64,000 nucleotides of DNA from Psychrobacter sp. 72-O-c (GCF_904846605.1 NZ_CAJHBI010000010.1:1-64000), one strand, 5' to 3'; shown: positions 8,092 through 17,640, counted from the first letter of the stretch. Numbers and translations: made by a program. The notes: generated by a model from the letters alone, not told the origin.

Positions 8092-8535
8092 TTGAACATA
8101 ACTAGATTTATGGGAACAATGTCAGCGTTAAATCAAGCGCTAGCAGACAGAAACAAGCCCAAAGATATGATTCATCATAGCGATCGCGGCGTTCAGTATC
8201 TATCCATTCGCTATACTTCTAGTATGGCTGATTGCGGCGTGATTGCTTCCGTTGGCACAACAGGCGATTCATACGATAATGCCTTGGCTGAAACCGTCAA
8301 CGGGCTATATAAGTCTGAGGTGATTGAGTACCTAAAAGAGCAGTAGCATGGGGTGAACGATGTTGAACTGGCAACCCTTGAATGGGTGGAATGGTTTAAT
8401 AAAGCCCGACTGCATAGTGCAATTGGTTATGTCTCACCTTTTGAGTTTGAAAAGCGGTATTATGATAATTTAACCCTGTCAGGCATTGCTGCCTGACTCA
8501 AGTAAACCAGTCTCTGATATAGTCGGGGCGGTTCA
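8092..8535 (+). pseudogene. IS3-family OrfB transposase C-terminal fragment with right end
   Basis: This encodes the second Asp (IHHSDRGVQYLSIRY) and the Glu (NALAETVNGLYKSEV) of the DDE transposase, and the C-terminal ATLEWVEWFN and RLHSAIGYVSPFEF motifs. The first catalytic Asp and everything before it are missing. A TAG at 8344-8346 interrupts the frame where relatives have Trp; reading continues in the same frame to TGA at 8494. The right inverted repeat ends at 8535 (TGAACCGCCCCGACTATATC on the minus strand). The element is inactive. Confidence 0.85.
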
Positions 8536-8650
8536 TTGCAAAAGATCCCGGTTTCGATAGGCCTGCGCGGCTTAGGTGTCGCCTCGCGCCGATCAGAAAG
8601 CCCCACGCGATCGTCAGCCCGCCAGATCAACACCCTTAGGGAGTTCGAAC

Positions 8651-9430
8651 ATGATCCTGAAACTTAACGTCAAACTCCATTATCGGCTCCCCGCGCCGAT
8701 GGACCTTTTGCTTCAGATCGAAGCCGCCGATCTTGTGGATCAGCGGGTGCGTTCGGCTGAGATTTGGACATCAGACGTTGCGCATTTTTCACGGGTCGCC
8801 GCCGATGATGGCATAGGAGAGCGGATTTGGATCCGCACCGAAGGGGATTTTAGCTGCACTTACATCGCAGAAATTGCCGTTGACCGTCCTGCCTTGGACA
8901 TATCGGCACTGCCCCAAGTGCCCCCCCATCTTTTGCCCGGAGAGACGATCAAGCATTTGATGCCGTCTCGCTATTGCCCGTCAGACCAGTTCCAAGCCTT
9001 CGTGGACGCCGAGTTTGGCGATCTCGCTGGCGGCGCACGGATTGCCGCGATGCGCGATTGGATCCAGTCGGCGTTTAGCTATGTGCCTGGATCGAGCAAC
9101 GCACAAACCACCGCGCTCGACAGCTTTGTTCAACGTCAGGGCGTATGCCGCGACTTCGCGCATGTTCTCGTGACACTAGCGCGCGCGTCGTCGATACCGG
9201 CTAGGTTCGCGAGCGTTTATGCGCCCGAGGTGACGCCACAGGACTTTCATGCCGTGGCCGAGGTCTATCTCGGGGGGAGCTGGCACCTCATTGATCCGAC
9301 CGGCATGGCAGATGCCGACACGATGGCCCGCATCGGTGTTGGATCCGACGCGTCCAGCGTCGCGTTCTTAGCCGCGTTCGGATCCATGGAATTGGTCAAC
9401 CAATCGGTATCCGTGACCAGACAAGCTTAG
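8651..9430 (+). CDS. transglutaminase-like family protein
   Basis: A 259-aa protein with an N-terminal beta-rich region and a transglutaminase-like cysteine protease domain. The triad is visible as Cys in RQGVCRDFAH, His in DFHAVAEVYL and Asp in WHLIDPTG. No signal peptide, so probably cytosolic. Members are common in alphaproteobacteria; substrates are generally unknown. I chose ATG 8651, preceded by GGGAG, over the in-frame GTG at 8576, whose extra residues look unlike the family. The high GC content and codon use differ sharply from the flanks. IS3 DNA ends at 8535 and IS110 DNA begins about 9600, so this is probably a captured fragment from an alphaproteobacterium (inference). Confidence 0.85.
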   Translation: MILKLNVKLHYRLPAPMDLLLQIEAADLVDQRVRSAEIWTSDVAHFSRVAADDGIGERIWIRTEGDFSCTYIAEIAVDRPALDISALPQVPPHLLPGETIKHLMPSRYCPSDQFQAFVDAEFGDLAGGARIAAMRDWIQSAFSYVPGSSNAQTTALDSFVQRQGVCRDFAHVLVTLARASSIPARFASVYAPEVTPQDFHAVAEVYLGGSWHLIDPTGMADADTMARIGVGSDASSVAFLAAFGSMELVNQSVSVTRQA

Positions 9431-9434
9431 GGTC

Positions 9435-9457
9435 CTGACCCTAGGCATGCGGGTCAG
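9435..9457 (+). terminator. hairpin after the transglutaminase gene
   Basis: CTGACCC and GGGTCAG form a perfect 7-bp stem with a 9-base loop, four bases after the stop codon. No T-run follows, as is common in GC-rich hosts. Confidence 0.4.
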
Positions 9458-9470
9458 CGTTTAAGACAAT

Positions 9471-9502
9471 GACCGCCGCCATAACAGGAGGCGGCAGTGG
9501 TC
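9471..9502 (-). terminator. GC-rich hairpin ending the convergent minus-strand relic
   Basis: GACCGCCGCC (9471-9480) pairs with GGCGGCAGTGGTC (9490-9502) around a 9-base loop with one bulge. It lies just beyond the stop of the minus-strand reading frame at 9507, where a terminator would be expected. Confidence 0.4.
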
Positions 9503-9506
9503 TCGC

Positions 9507-9599
9507 TCAATCGCTTGCGCGCTCTTCACGTTCTTCACCCTGCGGATCAAGGTCTTCGTTCAACGGATCAAGGGCACGGTAGGCATGCCATGTTGCGTG
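9507..9599 (-). pseudogene. C-terminal scrap of an unknown alphaproteobacterial-type protein
   Basis: An open minus-strand frame ends ALDPLNEDLDPQGEEREERASD and stops at 9507, followed by a GC-rich hairpin. It is cut off upstream by the IS110 fragment. The acidic tail and GC-rich codons fit the donor of the transglutaminase gene, with which it is convergent. About 30 residues are too few to name the family; a chance frame in GC-rich DNA is possible. Confidence 0.35.
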
Positions 9600-10031
9600 T
9601 CCAAGAATAAGCAAGACCAAGATCTGCTACAAACGATTAACGGCGTTGGTCCTGTCGTCTCAAGACAGATGCTGTCCCTAATGCACAATAAAGACTTTAC
9701 TAAAGCGTCTCAGGCTGCTGCCTTCTTAGGACTGATCCCTAAGCAAGTACAATCAGGTACGCTTAAGGGTAGAACCCGCTTAGCTAAGAATGGCTCTAGT
9801 GCTATTAGAGCAAAGCTTTACATGGCAGCGGTGGTATCAACGAGACATAATCCTGATATTAAGGCTCAATATGAGCGACTGCTAGCTAATGGTAAGTGTA
9901 AGATGCAAGCTATCTATGCGGCTATGCGTAAACTGGTTCATATTCACTCCGCTTGCGCTACGCCTTGCGAAACTAAAACAGTCCACTGGACTGTTTCTTA
10001 ACGTTTCTCATTTGGGGTGCTAAAACATTAA
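9600..10031 (+). pseudogene. IS110-family transposase C-terminal fragment
   Basis: This encodes the C-terminal Transposase_20 domain of an IS110-type recombinase: QTINGVGPVVSRQML (helix-hairpin-helix type), AAFLGLIPKQVQSG, KGRTRLAKNGSSAIRAKLYMAA and AAMRKLVHI. The N-terminal DEDD catalytic half is absent; GC-rich foreign sequence precedes it. After LVHI an in-frame palindromic insertion (9945-10007) brings an early stop; the original ending, FGVLKH and TAA, resumes at 10011-10031. Not functional. Confidence 0.8.
9945..10007. repeat. about 63-bp palindromic insertion inside the IS110 fragment
   Basis: Between the codons for LVHI and FGVLKH, which are adjacent or one residue apart in IS110 relatives, lies about 63 extra bases. 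The core is AAACAGTCC-ACT-GGACTGTTT (9977-9997) preceded by CGCTTGCGCTACGCCTTGCG. It preserves the frame but contains a TAA at 9999. It looks like a small mobile palindromic unit; I saw no second copy in the window. Confidence 0.6.
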
Positions 10032-10384
10032 TCACCTTATGAGTCTCAAATAGCCAAAATTGCTGCTTGATTGTACTTTGGTAAGATGGTATCTACAAAA
10101 AGAGCTGTTATCTGGAGCCTTTCCCAAACTCTGTGTAACTGCCATTTAGACTATATCCCAAAGGAACCAATCTTATTAACCCTGAATCAAGTTAATAGAC
10201 CACTCAAAACAGACTGGTACTAGGGAACCACTCTTAACAGACTATTGATAACGAGAGTTTGAGTCCTAAATAGGCAGCCAAACTATCTGCTGTAGTTTTC
10301 TATTTAGCCGCCCTAAAAATCATATCAAACACTCTTATCCCATCAAATATATCAAGTTTTAATAAGACTATTACCTAAAGTGTT
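10032..10384. other. gene-free region with a possible IS256-like end
   Basis: About 350 bp without a supported gene. Position 10114-10141 reads GGAGCCTTTCCCAAACTC then TGTGTAACTGCC, which resembles the terminal repeats of IS256-family elements. This is from memory of such ends and has no transposase beside it. It is consistent with a region repeatedly hit by insertion sequences. Confidence 0.3.
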
Positions 10385-10633
10385 TTAGTCTTTTTTAAAA
10401 CTGTGCATGTCTTCTAAGATAACCGTAAATCTCTCATATAGCCAAGGCTCAATATCTTCAATCACTTGATTGTATAAATGCGGGCCTAGCATTTCAATAA
10501 TGAAATCTAATAAAAAACGAGCGGGTAGGTTGCCAATATCGGTATCGAATTCCTCTTTCATATACTCTCTGAGACTCTCCAAAACTATTTCTTCTGCTTC
10601 TTCGGATAACTTAATTAATGGCTCTTTACTCAT
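10385..10633 (-). CDS. DUF2164 family protein
   Basis: An 82-aa acidic cytosolic protein. The central segment EEFDTDIGNLPARFLLDFIIEMLGPHLYNQVIEDIEPWL matches the DUF2164 pattern (IGxLxAxxLLDFxxExxGPxxYNQ). Function of this family is unknown. It stands alone on the minus strand between IS debris and the SMR efflux gene, with its own leader. Family assignment is by recalled pattern; the frame is intact. Confidence 0.75.
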   Translation of the reverse strand: MSKEPLIKLSEEAEEIVLESLREYMKEEFDTDIGNLPARFLLDFIIEMLGPHLYNQVIEDIEPWLYERFTVILEDMHSFKKD

Positions 10634-10917
10634 AGTAATTACTCCAAAAGATCATTTTTATTTTTTAAAGATTAACTATTAAGGCTTAGTTATAACGGCA
10701 CAGTCTTACTCAAAATATACAGTTATAGGTGAACACTCAGCCAGTAACTAACAACAATGATAAGAAGCAAATAGCGGAGTCTAAATGATAAAGGCACAAA
10801 CTATCTCTTCCAATCTTCCATGAAAGGCTATAAGATACCTTCTGTATGGTTTCTTTATAATCATTTATTAATATTGTTTCAGTTAATAGCGTTTTAATTG
10901 ATAGCGCTGTAACTAAC

Positions 10918-11277
10918 ATGAGCACTTCAACTATGAATCCTACCACTATTGCTTACTTTTATCTTGGCATGGCTATTATCTGTGAGGTGATTGGTACGAC
11001 GTTTTTGGTCAAGTCAGAACAGTTCACCCGCTTAGTTCCGACCCTTATTATGGGTGTGCTGTATGTGTTGTCGTTTTACCTGCTAACGCACACGCTAAAA
11101 ACGTTGCCGTTGGGTATTGCTTATGCCATGTGGGGAGGATTAGGTATTGTTCTAACCTCTATTATTGGCATTATAGTATTTAAACAAAATCTGGATACTC
11201 CCGCAGTGGTCGGCATTGCTATGATCGTCGGTGGTGTGGTGGTAATGAATGTACTCTCCAATTCTGTGGGACATTAA
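10918..11277 (+). CDS. SMR family multidrug efflux protein (EmrE/QacE-like)
   Basis: A 119-aa four-helix small multidrug resistance protein that exchanges protons for cationic compounds such as quaternary ammonium ions. The essential membrane Glu is Glu23 in YLGMAIICEVIGT, and the family signatures GIAYAMWGGLGIVLTSIIG and the LDTPAVVGIAMIVGGVVVMN helix are present. The stop codon abuts the ATG of the TetR gene, so the two are co-transcribed. An ATG at 10933 is an alternative start; neither has a strong Shine-Dalgarno. Whether it exports drugs or the betaine and choline used by the next operon is unknown. Confidence 0.88.
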   Translation: MSTSTMNPTTIAYFYLGMAIICEVIGTTFLVKSEQFTRLVPTLIMGVLYVLSFYLLTHTLKTLPLGIAYAMWGGLGIVLTSIIGIIVFKQNLDTPAVVGIAMIVGGVVVMNVLSNSVGH

Positions 11278-11847
11278 ATGATAGATAATGCTTACAAACG
11301 CAAAAAACAGCCGGAGCTGGTTCGACGTGCTTTGCTTGAGCAAGCGGCACGAATTACGGTAGAGCAAGGGTTGTCTAAAGTTACCTTTCAGGCGGTTGCT
11401 GAGATGGTGGGGGTGACAAAAGGTGGCGTGATGCATCATTTTGCGACTAAAGACGCGCTTATTCTTGCGGTATTCAACGATGCCATGGCAAAGTTTGAGT
11501 CAGAAGTAAATGACGCAATGGCAAAAGACCCAGTGAGTTATGGTTCTTTTACGCGCGCATATATAGATGCCACCATCAGTCTAGGCGAAAAAGGGCAAGA
11601 AGAGTTTAATCACCAAGCAACCTTGTATGTATTGATGCTAGGGGATAGAGACCTTCGCGAGGTTTGGGCCCATTGGTCTAATGAGCAATTACGGAAGCAT
11701 GAACAAACGGATAATACCGAAACATTATGTATGGTGCGCCTGGTAGCGGATGGTATTTGGCTCTCTGATTTTTCGGGTATTAGCATTCCTGATAAAAAGG
11801 CATTACGTCACCGCTTAATACAAATGACCCAGAGTGAGCAGCAGTAA
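11278..11847 (+). CDS. TetR-family regulator paired with the SMR pump
   Basis: A 189-aa TetR repressor: helix-turn-helix at about residues 25-60 (VTFQAVAEMVGVTKGGVMHHFATKDALI), then an all-helical ligand domain. It directly follows the SMR gene (TAA then ATG with no gap), so it probably controls the pump and itself. It is not a typical BetI: the N-terminus and C-terminal domain differ, and a terminator at 11902 separates it from betB. A role in controlling bet genes cannot be excluded. A near-repeat of TAATAGCG/TGATAGCG just before the SMR start could be its operator (weak). Confidence 0.85.
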   Translation: MIDNAYKRKKQPELVRRALLEQAARITVEQGLSKVTFQAVAEMVGVTKGGVMHHFATKDALILAVFNDAMAKFESEVNDAMAKDPVSYGSFTRAYIDATISLGEKGQEEFNHQATLYVLMLGDRDLREVWAHWSNEQLRKHEQTDNTETLCMVRLVADGIWLSDFSGISIPDKKALRHRLIQMTQSEQQ

Positions 11848-11901
11848 ACTATAGCTTTAATCATTTTAATAATTTATAAAAACGACAATTTATTAGGTGT
11901 A

Positions 11902-11926
11902 AAGGGCTTGCTATAGCCCTTTTTTT
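11902..11926 (+). terminator. Rho-independent terminator after the TetR gene
   Basis: AAGGGCT and AGCCCTT pair around a 6-base loop and are followed by a T-run. It ends the SMR-TetR transcript 55 bp beyond the stop and separates it from betB. Confidence 0.8.
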
Positions 11927-11949
11927 GCCGGTTGTCATAAGGAGTAATC

Positions 11950-13452
11950 ATGACTGATTCAACTAATATGAAAAACACTATTGATTTTAACCAAACACAG
12001 ACTGCTTATATTAATGGCAGTTATCTTGCGGTAGACGAGTCGACATCGACTTTCGATAACATTAATCCTGTGACGGGTGAAGTATTAACGACCATTCAAC
12101 AGACGACTACTGCGCAAATTGACCAAGCCGTCATCGCAGCGCAAAAAGGTCAGAAAGTCTGGGCAGCAATGACCCCTGTTGAGCGTAGTCGTATTTTGTT
12201 AAACGCAGTTGCAATACTACGCGAACGTAATGACGAGCTTGCGATGCTTGAAACTATGGATACCGGCAAAGCAATCTCTGAGACTAAATATGTCGATATC
12301 GTCACTGGTGCCGATGTCATTGAATATTATGCGGGGCTTGCGCCAACTATTGAAGGCCGTCAAATTCCTCTTCGTGATACCAGTTTTGTATATACCCGTC
12401 AGGAGCCATTAGGCGTTATCGCGGGCATTGGCGCATGGAACTATCCGATTCAAATCGCTATGTGGAAAGCGGCTCCTGCGTTAGCGGCTGGTAATGCGAT
12501 GATTTTTAAACCTTCTGAGATGACGCCTTTATCAGTCTTAAAACTGGCAGAAATCTTCACTGAAGCTGGCTTGCCGGATGGGGTCTTCAACGTGGTACAG
12601 GGTAATTATGAGGTTGGCGAAGCGCTTACCCAGCATCCTGACATCGCTAAAGTATCGTTTACTGGCGGCGTATCGACTGGCAAAAAAGTCATGTCTAGCG
12701 CCGCAACGTCGTCGCTTAAAGACGTCACGCTTGAGCTTGGTGGTAAGTCGCCGCTAATCATATTTGACGATGCCGACCTTGATACTGCCGCTGATATCGC
12801 TATGATGGCAAACTTCTATAGCACCGGTCAAGTATGTACCAATGGTACGCGCGTGTTTGTTCCTAAGGCTTTGCAAGCCAAATTTGAGCAAGCTATTTTA
12901 GAGCGTGTCCAGCGTATCAAGTTAGGAGATCCTATGGATGAGAGCGTCACTATGGGGCCATTGGTAAGCTTTCCGCATATGGAAAGAGTGCTCGGTTATA
13001 TTGAACAAGGTAAGGCTAGCGGTGCTCGGTTATTGTGTGGCGGCGAGCGAGTAACGGAAGGGTCACTTGCTAACGGAGCCTACGTTGCACCGACCGTCTT
13101 TAGCGATTGCACTGATGATATGAGTATCGTACGCGAGGAAATCTTTGGTCCGGTCATGTCGATATTGACTTATGAGACCGAAGAAGAAGTCATTCGCCGC
13201 GCCAATGATACCGTGTACGGTTTAGCCGCTGGGGTTGTGACTGCTGATTTGAATCGGGCGCATCGCGTGATTGCTCAAATCGAAGCGGGTATCTGCTGGT
13301 TAAATACTTGGGGTGAGTCGCCAGCGCAAATGCCAGTAGGCGGCTACAAACATTCAGGTATTGGCCGCGAGAACGGCATGCAAACTCTTGAACACTATAC
13401 TCAAACTAAGTCTATTCAAGTAGAGTTGGGCGCCTTTGAGTCAGTATTTTAA
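11950..13452 (+). CDS. betB: betaine-aldehyde dehydrogenase
   Basis: A 500-aa NAD(P)-dependent aldehyde dehydrogenase that makes glycine betaine, an osmoprotectant. The catalytic Cys296 (TGQVCTNG) and general base Glu262 (LELGGKSP) are present, as is the betaine-aldehyde type segment [35 protein letters not shown] precedes the ATG. It begins the bet set: betB, 77 bp, betA, then betT, all on the plus strand. A betI repressor, usually first in this operon, is absent from the window. Confidence 0.95.
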   Translation: MTDSTNMKNTIDFNQTQTAYINGSYLAVDESTSTFDNINPVTGEVLTTIQQTTTAQIDQAVIAAQKGQKVWAAMTPVERSRILLNAVAILRERNDELAMLETMDTGKAISETKYVDIVTGADVIEYYAGLAPTIEGRQIPLRDTSFVYTRQEPLGVIAGIGAWNYPIQIAMWKAAPALAAGNAMIFKPSEMTPLSVLKLAEIFTEAGLPDGVFNVVQGNYEVGEALTQHPDIAKVSFTGGVSTGKKVMSSAATSSLKDVTLELGGKSPLIIFDDADLDTAADIAMMANFYSTGQVCTNGTRVFVPKALQAKFEQAILERVQRIKLGDPMDESVTMGPLVSFPHMERVLGYIEQGKASGARLLCGGERVTEGSLANGAYVAPTVFSDCTDDMSIVREEIFGPVMSILTYETEEEVIRRANDTVYGLAAGVVTADLNRAHRVIAQIEAGICWLNTWGESPAQMPVGGYKHSGIGRENGMQTLEHYTQTKSIQVELGAFESVF

Positions 13453-13529
13453 TGGCGAGTTTTTAAGGTTTGTTTTAGCGATTATTTTTTAATATCTGCT
13501 ATTTAACTACTAATATTGAAGAGGTTTTT

Positions 13530-15230
13530 ATGTCATCAACCATACCTGAATATGACTATATCATTGTCGGCGCAGGGTCAGCGGGAAACGTGTTGGCCAC
13601 GCGCTTGACTGAAGATGCCGATATCAAGGTGTTGCTATTAGAAGCAGGTCGTCCGGACTATCGGCTAGACTTTCGCACGCAAATGCCAGCAGCTCTGGCG
13701 ATGCCTTTGCAAGGGACAACCTACAATTGGGGCTATAATACTGATCCTGAGCCCTATATGAATAACCGGGTCATGGATTGTGGTCGCGGTAAAGGGCTTG
13801 GCGGCTCATCTTTAATCAATGGGATGTGCTATATCCGTGGTAATGCCTTGGATTTTGACGATTGGGCTAAGATAGAAGGTCTAGAAGACTGGACCTATGC
13901 GGACTGTCTGCCCTATTTTAAAAAGTTAGAAAACTGCGATGCTGGCGAGAATGACTATCATGGCGTGGGCGGTCCTGTCGAAATGACTACCTCAAAGCCA
14001 GGGGTTAATCCGCTGTTTCAAGCGATGATTGAAGCGGGCGTGCAAGCCGGCTATCCTCGCACCGAAGATTTGAACGGCTATCAGCAAGAAGGCTTTGGGC
14101 CGATGGATCGCTTTGTCACTCCAAATGGCCGTCGCGCTTCGACTTCCCGAGGCTATCTTGATACTGCTAAACCGCGCAGTAATATCACGATTTTGACTGG
14201 CGCGCTCACTGATGTGATCTTGTTTGATGGCAAACGCGCTATTGGTGTCAAAGTGGAACACGAAGGTAAGACCAAGAATTTCCATGCTTCTCGTGAAGTC
14301 ATTGTCTCATCAGGCGCGATTGCAACGCCGCAATTACTCCAGCGTTCAGGTATCGGTCCTGGTCAATGGCTCAAGGAATTGGGTGTGCCTGTGGTGTTAG
14401 ATTTACCGGGCGTTGGCAACAATCTACAAGACCATTTAGAACTTTATATGCAATATGAATGTACCCAACCGGTCTCAATTGCTCCTGCTAATAAATGGTG
14501 GAATAAGCCCGCTATCGGTGCAGAATGGTTATTTAAAGGTACTGGGCTGGGAGCGTCTAACCAGTTTGAAGGTGGCGGTTTTATCCGTACGGATGAGACC
14601 TTTACCCATCCCAACATCCAGTATCATTTTTTACCGCTTGCGGTTCGTTATGATGGCCGCAGTGCCAGCGATTCTCATAGCTTTCAAGCGCATGTCGGCT
14701 CTTTGCGTTCACTGAGTCGCGGCCGAGTGAAATTGACTTCGCGTGATCCAAGCGCGCATCCCAGTATCTTATTTAACTATATGTCTCATGATCAGGATTG
14801 GCGTGAGTTCCGTGCAGCGATGCGTATCACTCGTGAAATTATCCATCAGCCGGCACTCGATCCTTACCGTGGGCGTGCTATCTCTCCAACGGACGATTTG
14901 GTCACCGACCAACAGCTAGATGACTACGTTCGTGAAAATAGCGAAACCGCTTATCATCCCTCATGCACTTGTGCGATGGGTGAACACAAAGACGCGGTAG
15001 TTAACGGAGAGGGGCTAGTCCATGGTATTGAAGGACTGCGCGTCGTGGATGCGTCCATTATGCCCAACATCATCAGTGGCAATCTCAACGCGACCACTAT
15101 TATGATGGCAGAAAAAATTGTCGATAAGATGAGAGGCAAGAAGCTGCCACGGTCGAACGCAGATTACTACGTTGCGAATGGTGCGCCGTTAAGAGGTGAG
15201 CCAATGCGAGATTATAGCCCTGCTCGATAA
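13530..15230 (+). CDS. betA: choline dehydrogenase
   Basis: A 566-aa GMC-family flavoenzyme, membrane-associated, oxidising choline to betaine aldehyde. The FAD-binding [16 protein letters not shown] lies at the N-terminus, the GMC signature [20 protein letters not shown] at about residue 84, and the active-site HPSCTCAMG with [13 protein letters not shown] near the C-terminus. Length matches E. coli BetA (556 aa). GAGG lies upstream of the ATG. It works with BetB (next upstream) and receives choline from BetT downstream. Confidence 0.95.
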   Translation: MSSTIPEYDYIIVGAGSAGNVLATRLTEDADIKVLLLEAGRPDYRLDFRTQMPAALAMPLQGTTYNWGYNTDPEPYMNNRVMDCGRGKGLGGSSLINGMCYIRGNALDFDDWAKIEGLEDWTYADCLPYFKKLENCDAGENDYHGVGGPVEMTTSKPGVNPLFQAMIEAGVQAGYPRTEDLNGYQQEGFGPMDRFVTPNGRRASTSRGYLDTAKPRSNITILTGALTDVILFDGKRAIGVKVEHEGKTKNFHASREVIVSSGAIATPQLLQRSGIGPGQWLKELGVPVVLDLPGVGNNLQDHLELYMQYECTQPVSIAPANKWWNKPAIGAEWLFKGTGLGASNQFEGGGFIRTDETFTHPNIQYHFLPLAVRYDGRSASDSHSFQAHVGSLRSLSRGRVKLTSRDPSAHPSILFNYMSHDQDWREFRAAMRITREIIHQPALDPYRGRAISPTDDLVTDQQLDDYVRENSETAYHPSCTCAMGEHKDAVVNGEGLVHGIEGLRVVDASIMPNIISGNLNATTIMMAEKIVDKMRGKKLPRSNADYYVANGAPLRGEPMRDYSPAR

Positions 15231-15368
15231 ATAGCTGCTTAATAAGTGGCTGTTTAACAAGTGACTGTTCGATAAAGGTATTTTTTATCCATGCCTTTAT
15301 TATAAAAGCCAGTTCACTAAAATAACGACAAGTTAAAAACAAAATAATGGCCATATAAAGATAACTAT

Positions 15369-15427
15369 CAAAGTTCGATTTATCAAAGTTCGATTTATCA
15401 ATGCACTATTTATCAATGCTCTATTTG
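15369..15427. repeat. 15-bp tandem repeat, about four units
   Basis: Two identical units CAAAGTTCGATTTAT are followed by two diverged ones (CAATGCACTATTTAT, CAATGCTCTATTTG) in the betA-betT gap. A similar degenerate array (CTGCTTAATAAGTGG-like) lies just after the betA stop. These look like replication-slippage products with no coding role. Confidence 0.75.
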
Positions 15428-15515
15428 TTGGTATTGCCTGCTTTTATGACGCCATGATGGTATGGCGGACAAGGTAATATCAGTTTGTGATTAATTTTAC
15501 CTATTGAGGTCTTCT

Positions 15516-17561
15516 ATGAACAGCTCGCCCTCAAAGGATGCGACGCAAACCCTGAGTCTAAATAAAACGGTTTTTTTAGGCTCAGCTATTATTTCTATTT
15601 TATTAATTATCTGGACTATTTCTTTTCCAGATTATAGTCAGGCCTTGCTCAGCTCAGGAATGTCATGGGTATCAGAGAGTCTTGGCTGGTATTACATGCT
15701 AGTGGTTGCGGCCTATAGTATCTTTTCTCTATTCGTAGGCTTTTCTAAATATGGCGACATCAAGCTTGGTCAAGACCACGAAAAGGCGCAGTTTCCCTTC
15801 TTAGCATGGGCGGCGATGCTATTTTCAGCAGGTATTGGTATTGACTTGCTGTTTTTTGGTGCCTCCGAGCCCTTAATGCATTACCTCACGCCACATGCTG
15901 GACTTACACCAGCCAGTGAAGAGGCCATGCGAGAGGCAGTCGCCCAAACCTTTTTACATTGGGGACTTCATGGCTGGGGCATTTATGCGTTAATTGGTAT
16001 GGCGTTGGCCTATTTTGCTTACCGTAAAAATATGCCGCTGGCGCTTCGTTCTCCCTTAACTCCTATCTTTGGTGAGCGCTTAATTAAGGGCTGGCTGGGT
16101 GATGGTATCGATACCTTTGGCGTCGTGTGTACGCTAATGGGTATTGCGACCAGTCTAGGGATTGGCATACTACAGGCCAACGCAGGACTGACGCATGTAT
16201 TCGGTATTGAATCGAGCAAAATGGTTCAGACTTTTATCATCGTCGGCGTGGTCGCGGCAGCGGCTATCTCAGCCATGACTGGTGTAGAAAGGGGTGTCCG
16301 TCGCCTGTCTGAGTTCAATATGATATCAGCTATACTATTACTGGTTGCCATGTTGGTGATGGGCAATACGGTTTATCTGCTTAATACCTTCACCCAGAGT
16401 ATAGGTCTATACTTTCAAACGATCGTTGCGAAGACCTTTGATGTCTATGCTTACGATGGTACTGCTGGTGCCGAATGGAAGTCTGGCTGGACGATATTTT
16501 TCTGGGCATGGTGGGTTGCATGGGCGCCGTTTGTGGGCCTGTTTATCGCGCGAATCAGCCGTGGCCGTACCTTACGTGAGTTCGTATTTGGCGTGATGTT
16601 TATTCCATTGGGCTTCATCTTCGCATGGTTCTCTATTTTCGGTAACTCTGCGATAGACTTAGTAGCCAATGGCGCAACTGAGCTTGGTGAAATTGCTGTT
16701 AATGATGCCGCGATGGGTATGTTTGCGTTGTTTGAGTATTATCCGTACAGTGATGTGTTGTCACTTGCTGGTGTTATTATTGGTTTGGTATTCTTTATCA
16801 CCTCAGCTGACTCAGGCGCTTTAGTATTGGCCAATCTTAGCTCAAGAGGGATGACCAATGATACCGATGCTCCTGTTTGGTTACGTTTATTTTGGGCAGC
16901 GGCGACCGGTCTTATCACGCTAGGCTTGCTATTTGCCGGCGGATTTGCCTCACTGCAATCGGTTTCTGTTATAGCAGGATTGCCGTTCTCAATTATTTTA
17001 GTGCTCTATATGGTATCTATGTGGAAATCACTCAAAGAAGAGGGCAACAAACGCAAAGCCAGTACCGTAGGTACAGCTAATGTGTTGGATAATGGCAAGA
17101 GCTGGAAGGCTCGCTTACAACGTATTGTCAGCTTTCCTGGACATACACAAGTTGAGCGCTTTTTACATAACGTTGTATTGCCAGCCATGACTGAGGTTGA
17201 AAAAGAGCTACAAGAAGGCGGACTTAAGACCGCTTTGATCGTCCGTAATCTTGAGCATATTGGTCAAGATATAGATCAAGGTAAGGACCAAGAGAGTGTT
17301 CAAATAGAAGGTCTGAAACTACAGGTCGGCCATGGCGATCAAGATGACTTTATTTATGAGGTCAATTTGGTGAAAGCTGAGCGACCTAACTTTACGCTTA
17401 ATACTTCAAGTAAACTTGCTGAGTATTACTATAGGGCGGAGGTGTTCTTAAGTGATGGCTCGCAAGAGTATGATCTGGTTGGCTACACTAAAGAGCAAGT
17501 ATTGGTCGATATTCTCAATCAATATGAGCGTCATATGCAGTATCTACATTTAGAACGCTAG
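15516..17561 (+). CDS. betT: BCCT-family choline transporter
   Basis: A 681-aa betaine/choline/carnitine transporter with twelve predicted membrane helices and a long cytosolic C-terminal tail (from about residue 510), as in E. coli BetT, where the tail tunes osmotic activation. The family signature is visible: WTIFFWAWWVAWAPFVGLFIARISRGRTLREF, with the tryptophan-rich segment that forms the substrate box. I chose the ATG at 15516, with GAGG 9 bases upstream, over an in-frame TTG at 15504. It imports choline for BetA and BetB. A terminator follows at 17641. Confidence 0.93.
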   Translation: MNSSPSKDATQTLSLNKTVFLGSAIISILLIIWTISFPDYSQALLSSGMSWVSESLGWYYMLVVAAYSIFSLFVGFSKYGDIKLGQDHEKAQFPFLAWAAMLFSAGIGIDLLFFGASEPLMHYLTPHAGLTPASEEAMREAVAQTFLHWGLHGWGIYALIGMALAYFAYRKNMPLALRSPLTPIFGERLIKGWLGDGIDTFGVVCTLMGIATSLGIGILQANAGLTHVFGIESSKMVQTFIIVGVVAAAAISAMTGVERGVRRLSEFNMISAILLLVAMLVMGNTVYLLNTFTQSIGLYFQTIVAKTFDVYAYDGTAGAEWKSGWTIFFWAWWVAWAPFVGLFIARISRGRTLREFVFGVMFIPLGFIFAWFSIFGNSAIDLVANGATELGEIAVNDAAMGMFALFEYYPYSDVLSLAGVIIGLVFFITSADSGALVLANLSSRGMTNDTDAPVWLRLFWAAATGLITLGLLFAGGFASLQSVSVIAGLPFSIILVLYMVSMWKSLKEEGNKRKASTVGTANVLDNGKSWKARLQRIVSFPGHTQVERFLHNVVLPAMTEVEKELQEGGLKTALIVRNLEHIGQDIDQGKDQESVQIEGLKLQVGHGDQDDFIYEVNLVKAERPNFTLNTSSKLAEYYYRAEVFLSDGSQEYDLVGYTKEQVLVDILNQYERHMQYLHLER

Positions 17562-17640
17562 CCAATCTAGACCGTTAACTATAGTTAGCAAGTTATTATA
17601 CTGTGATCTAGTGCAGCGTAAGTTCTATACAATAAAGAAA

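Noticed and set aside
10737-10946. A 69-codon minus-strand frame overlapping the SMR start
   Set aside because: It lies over the promoter region and the start of a well-supported gene, without ribosome site or family resemblance.
11278-11847. This TetR gene as betI
   Set aside because: Residue pattern differs from BetI, it abuts the SMR gene and a terminator separates it from betB.
15369-15427. 15-bp repeats as a CRISPR array
   Set aside because: Units are directly adjacent with no spacers and diverge steadily; this is a simple tandem repeat. No cas genes are present.
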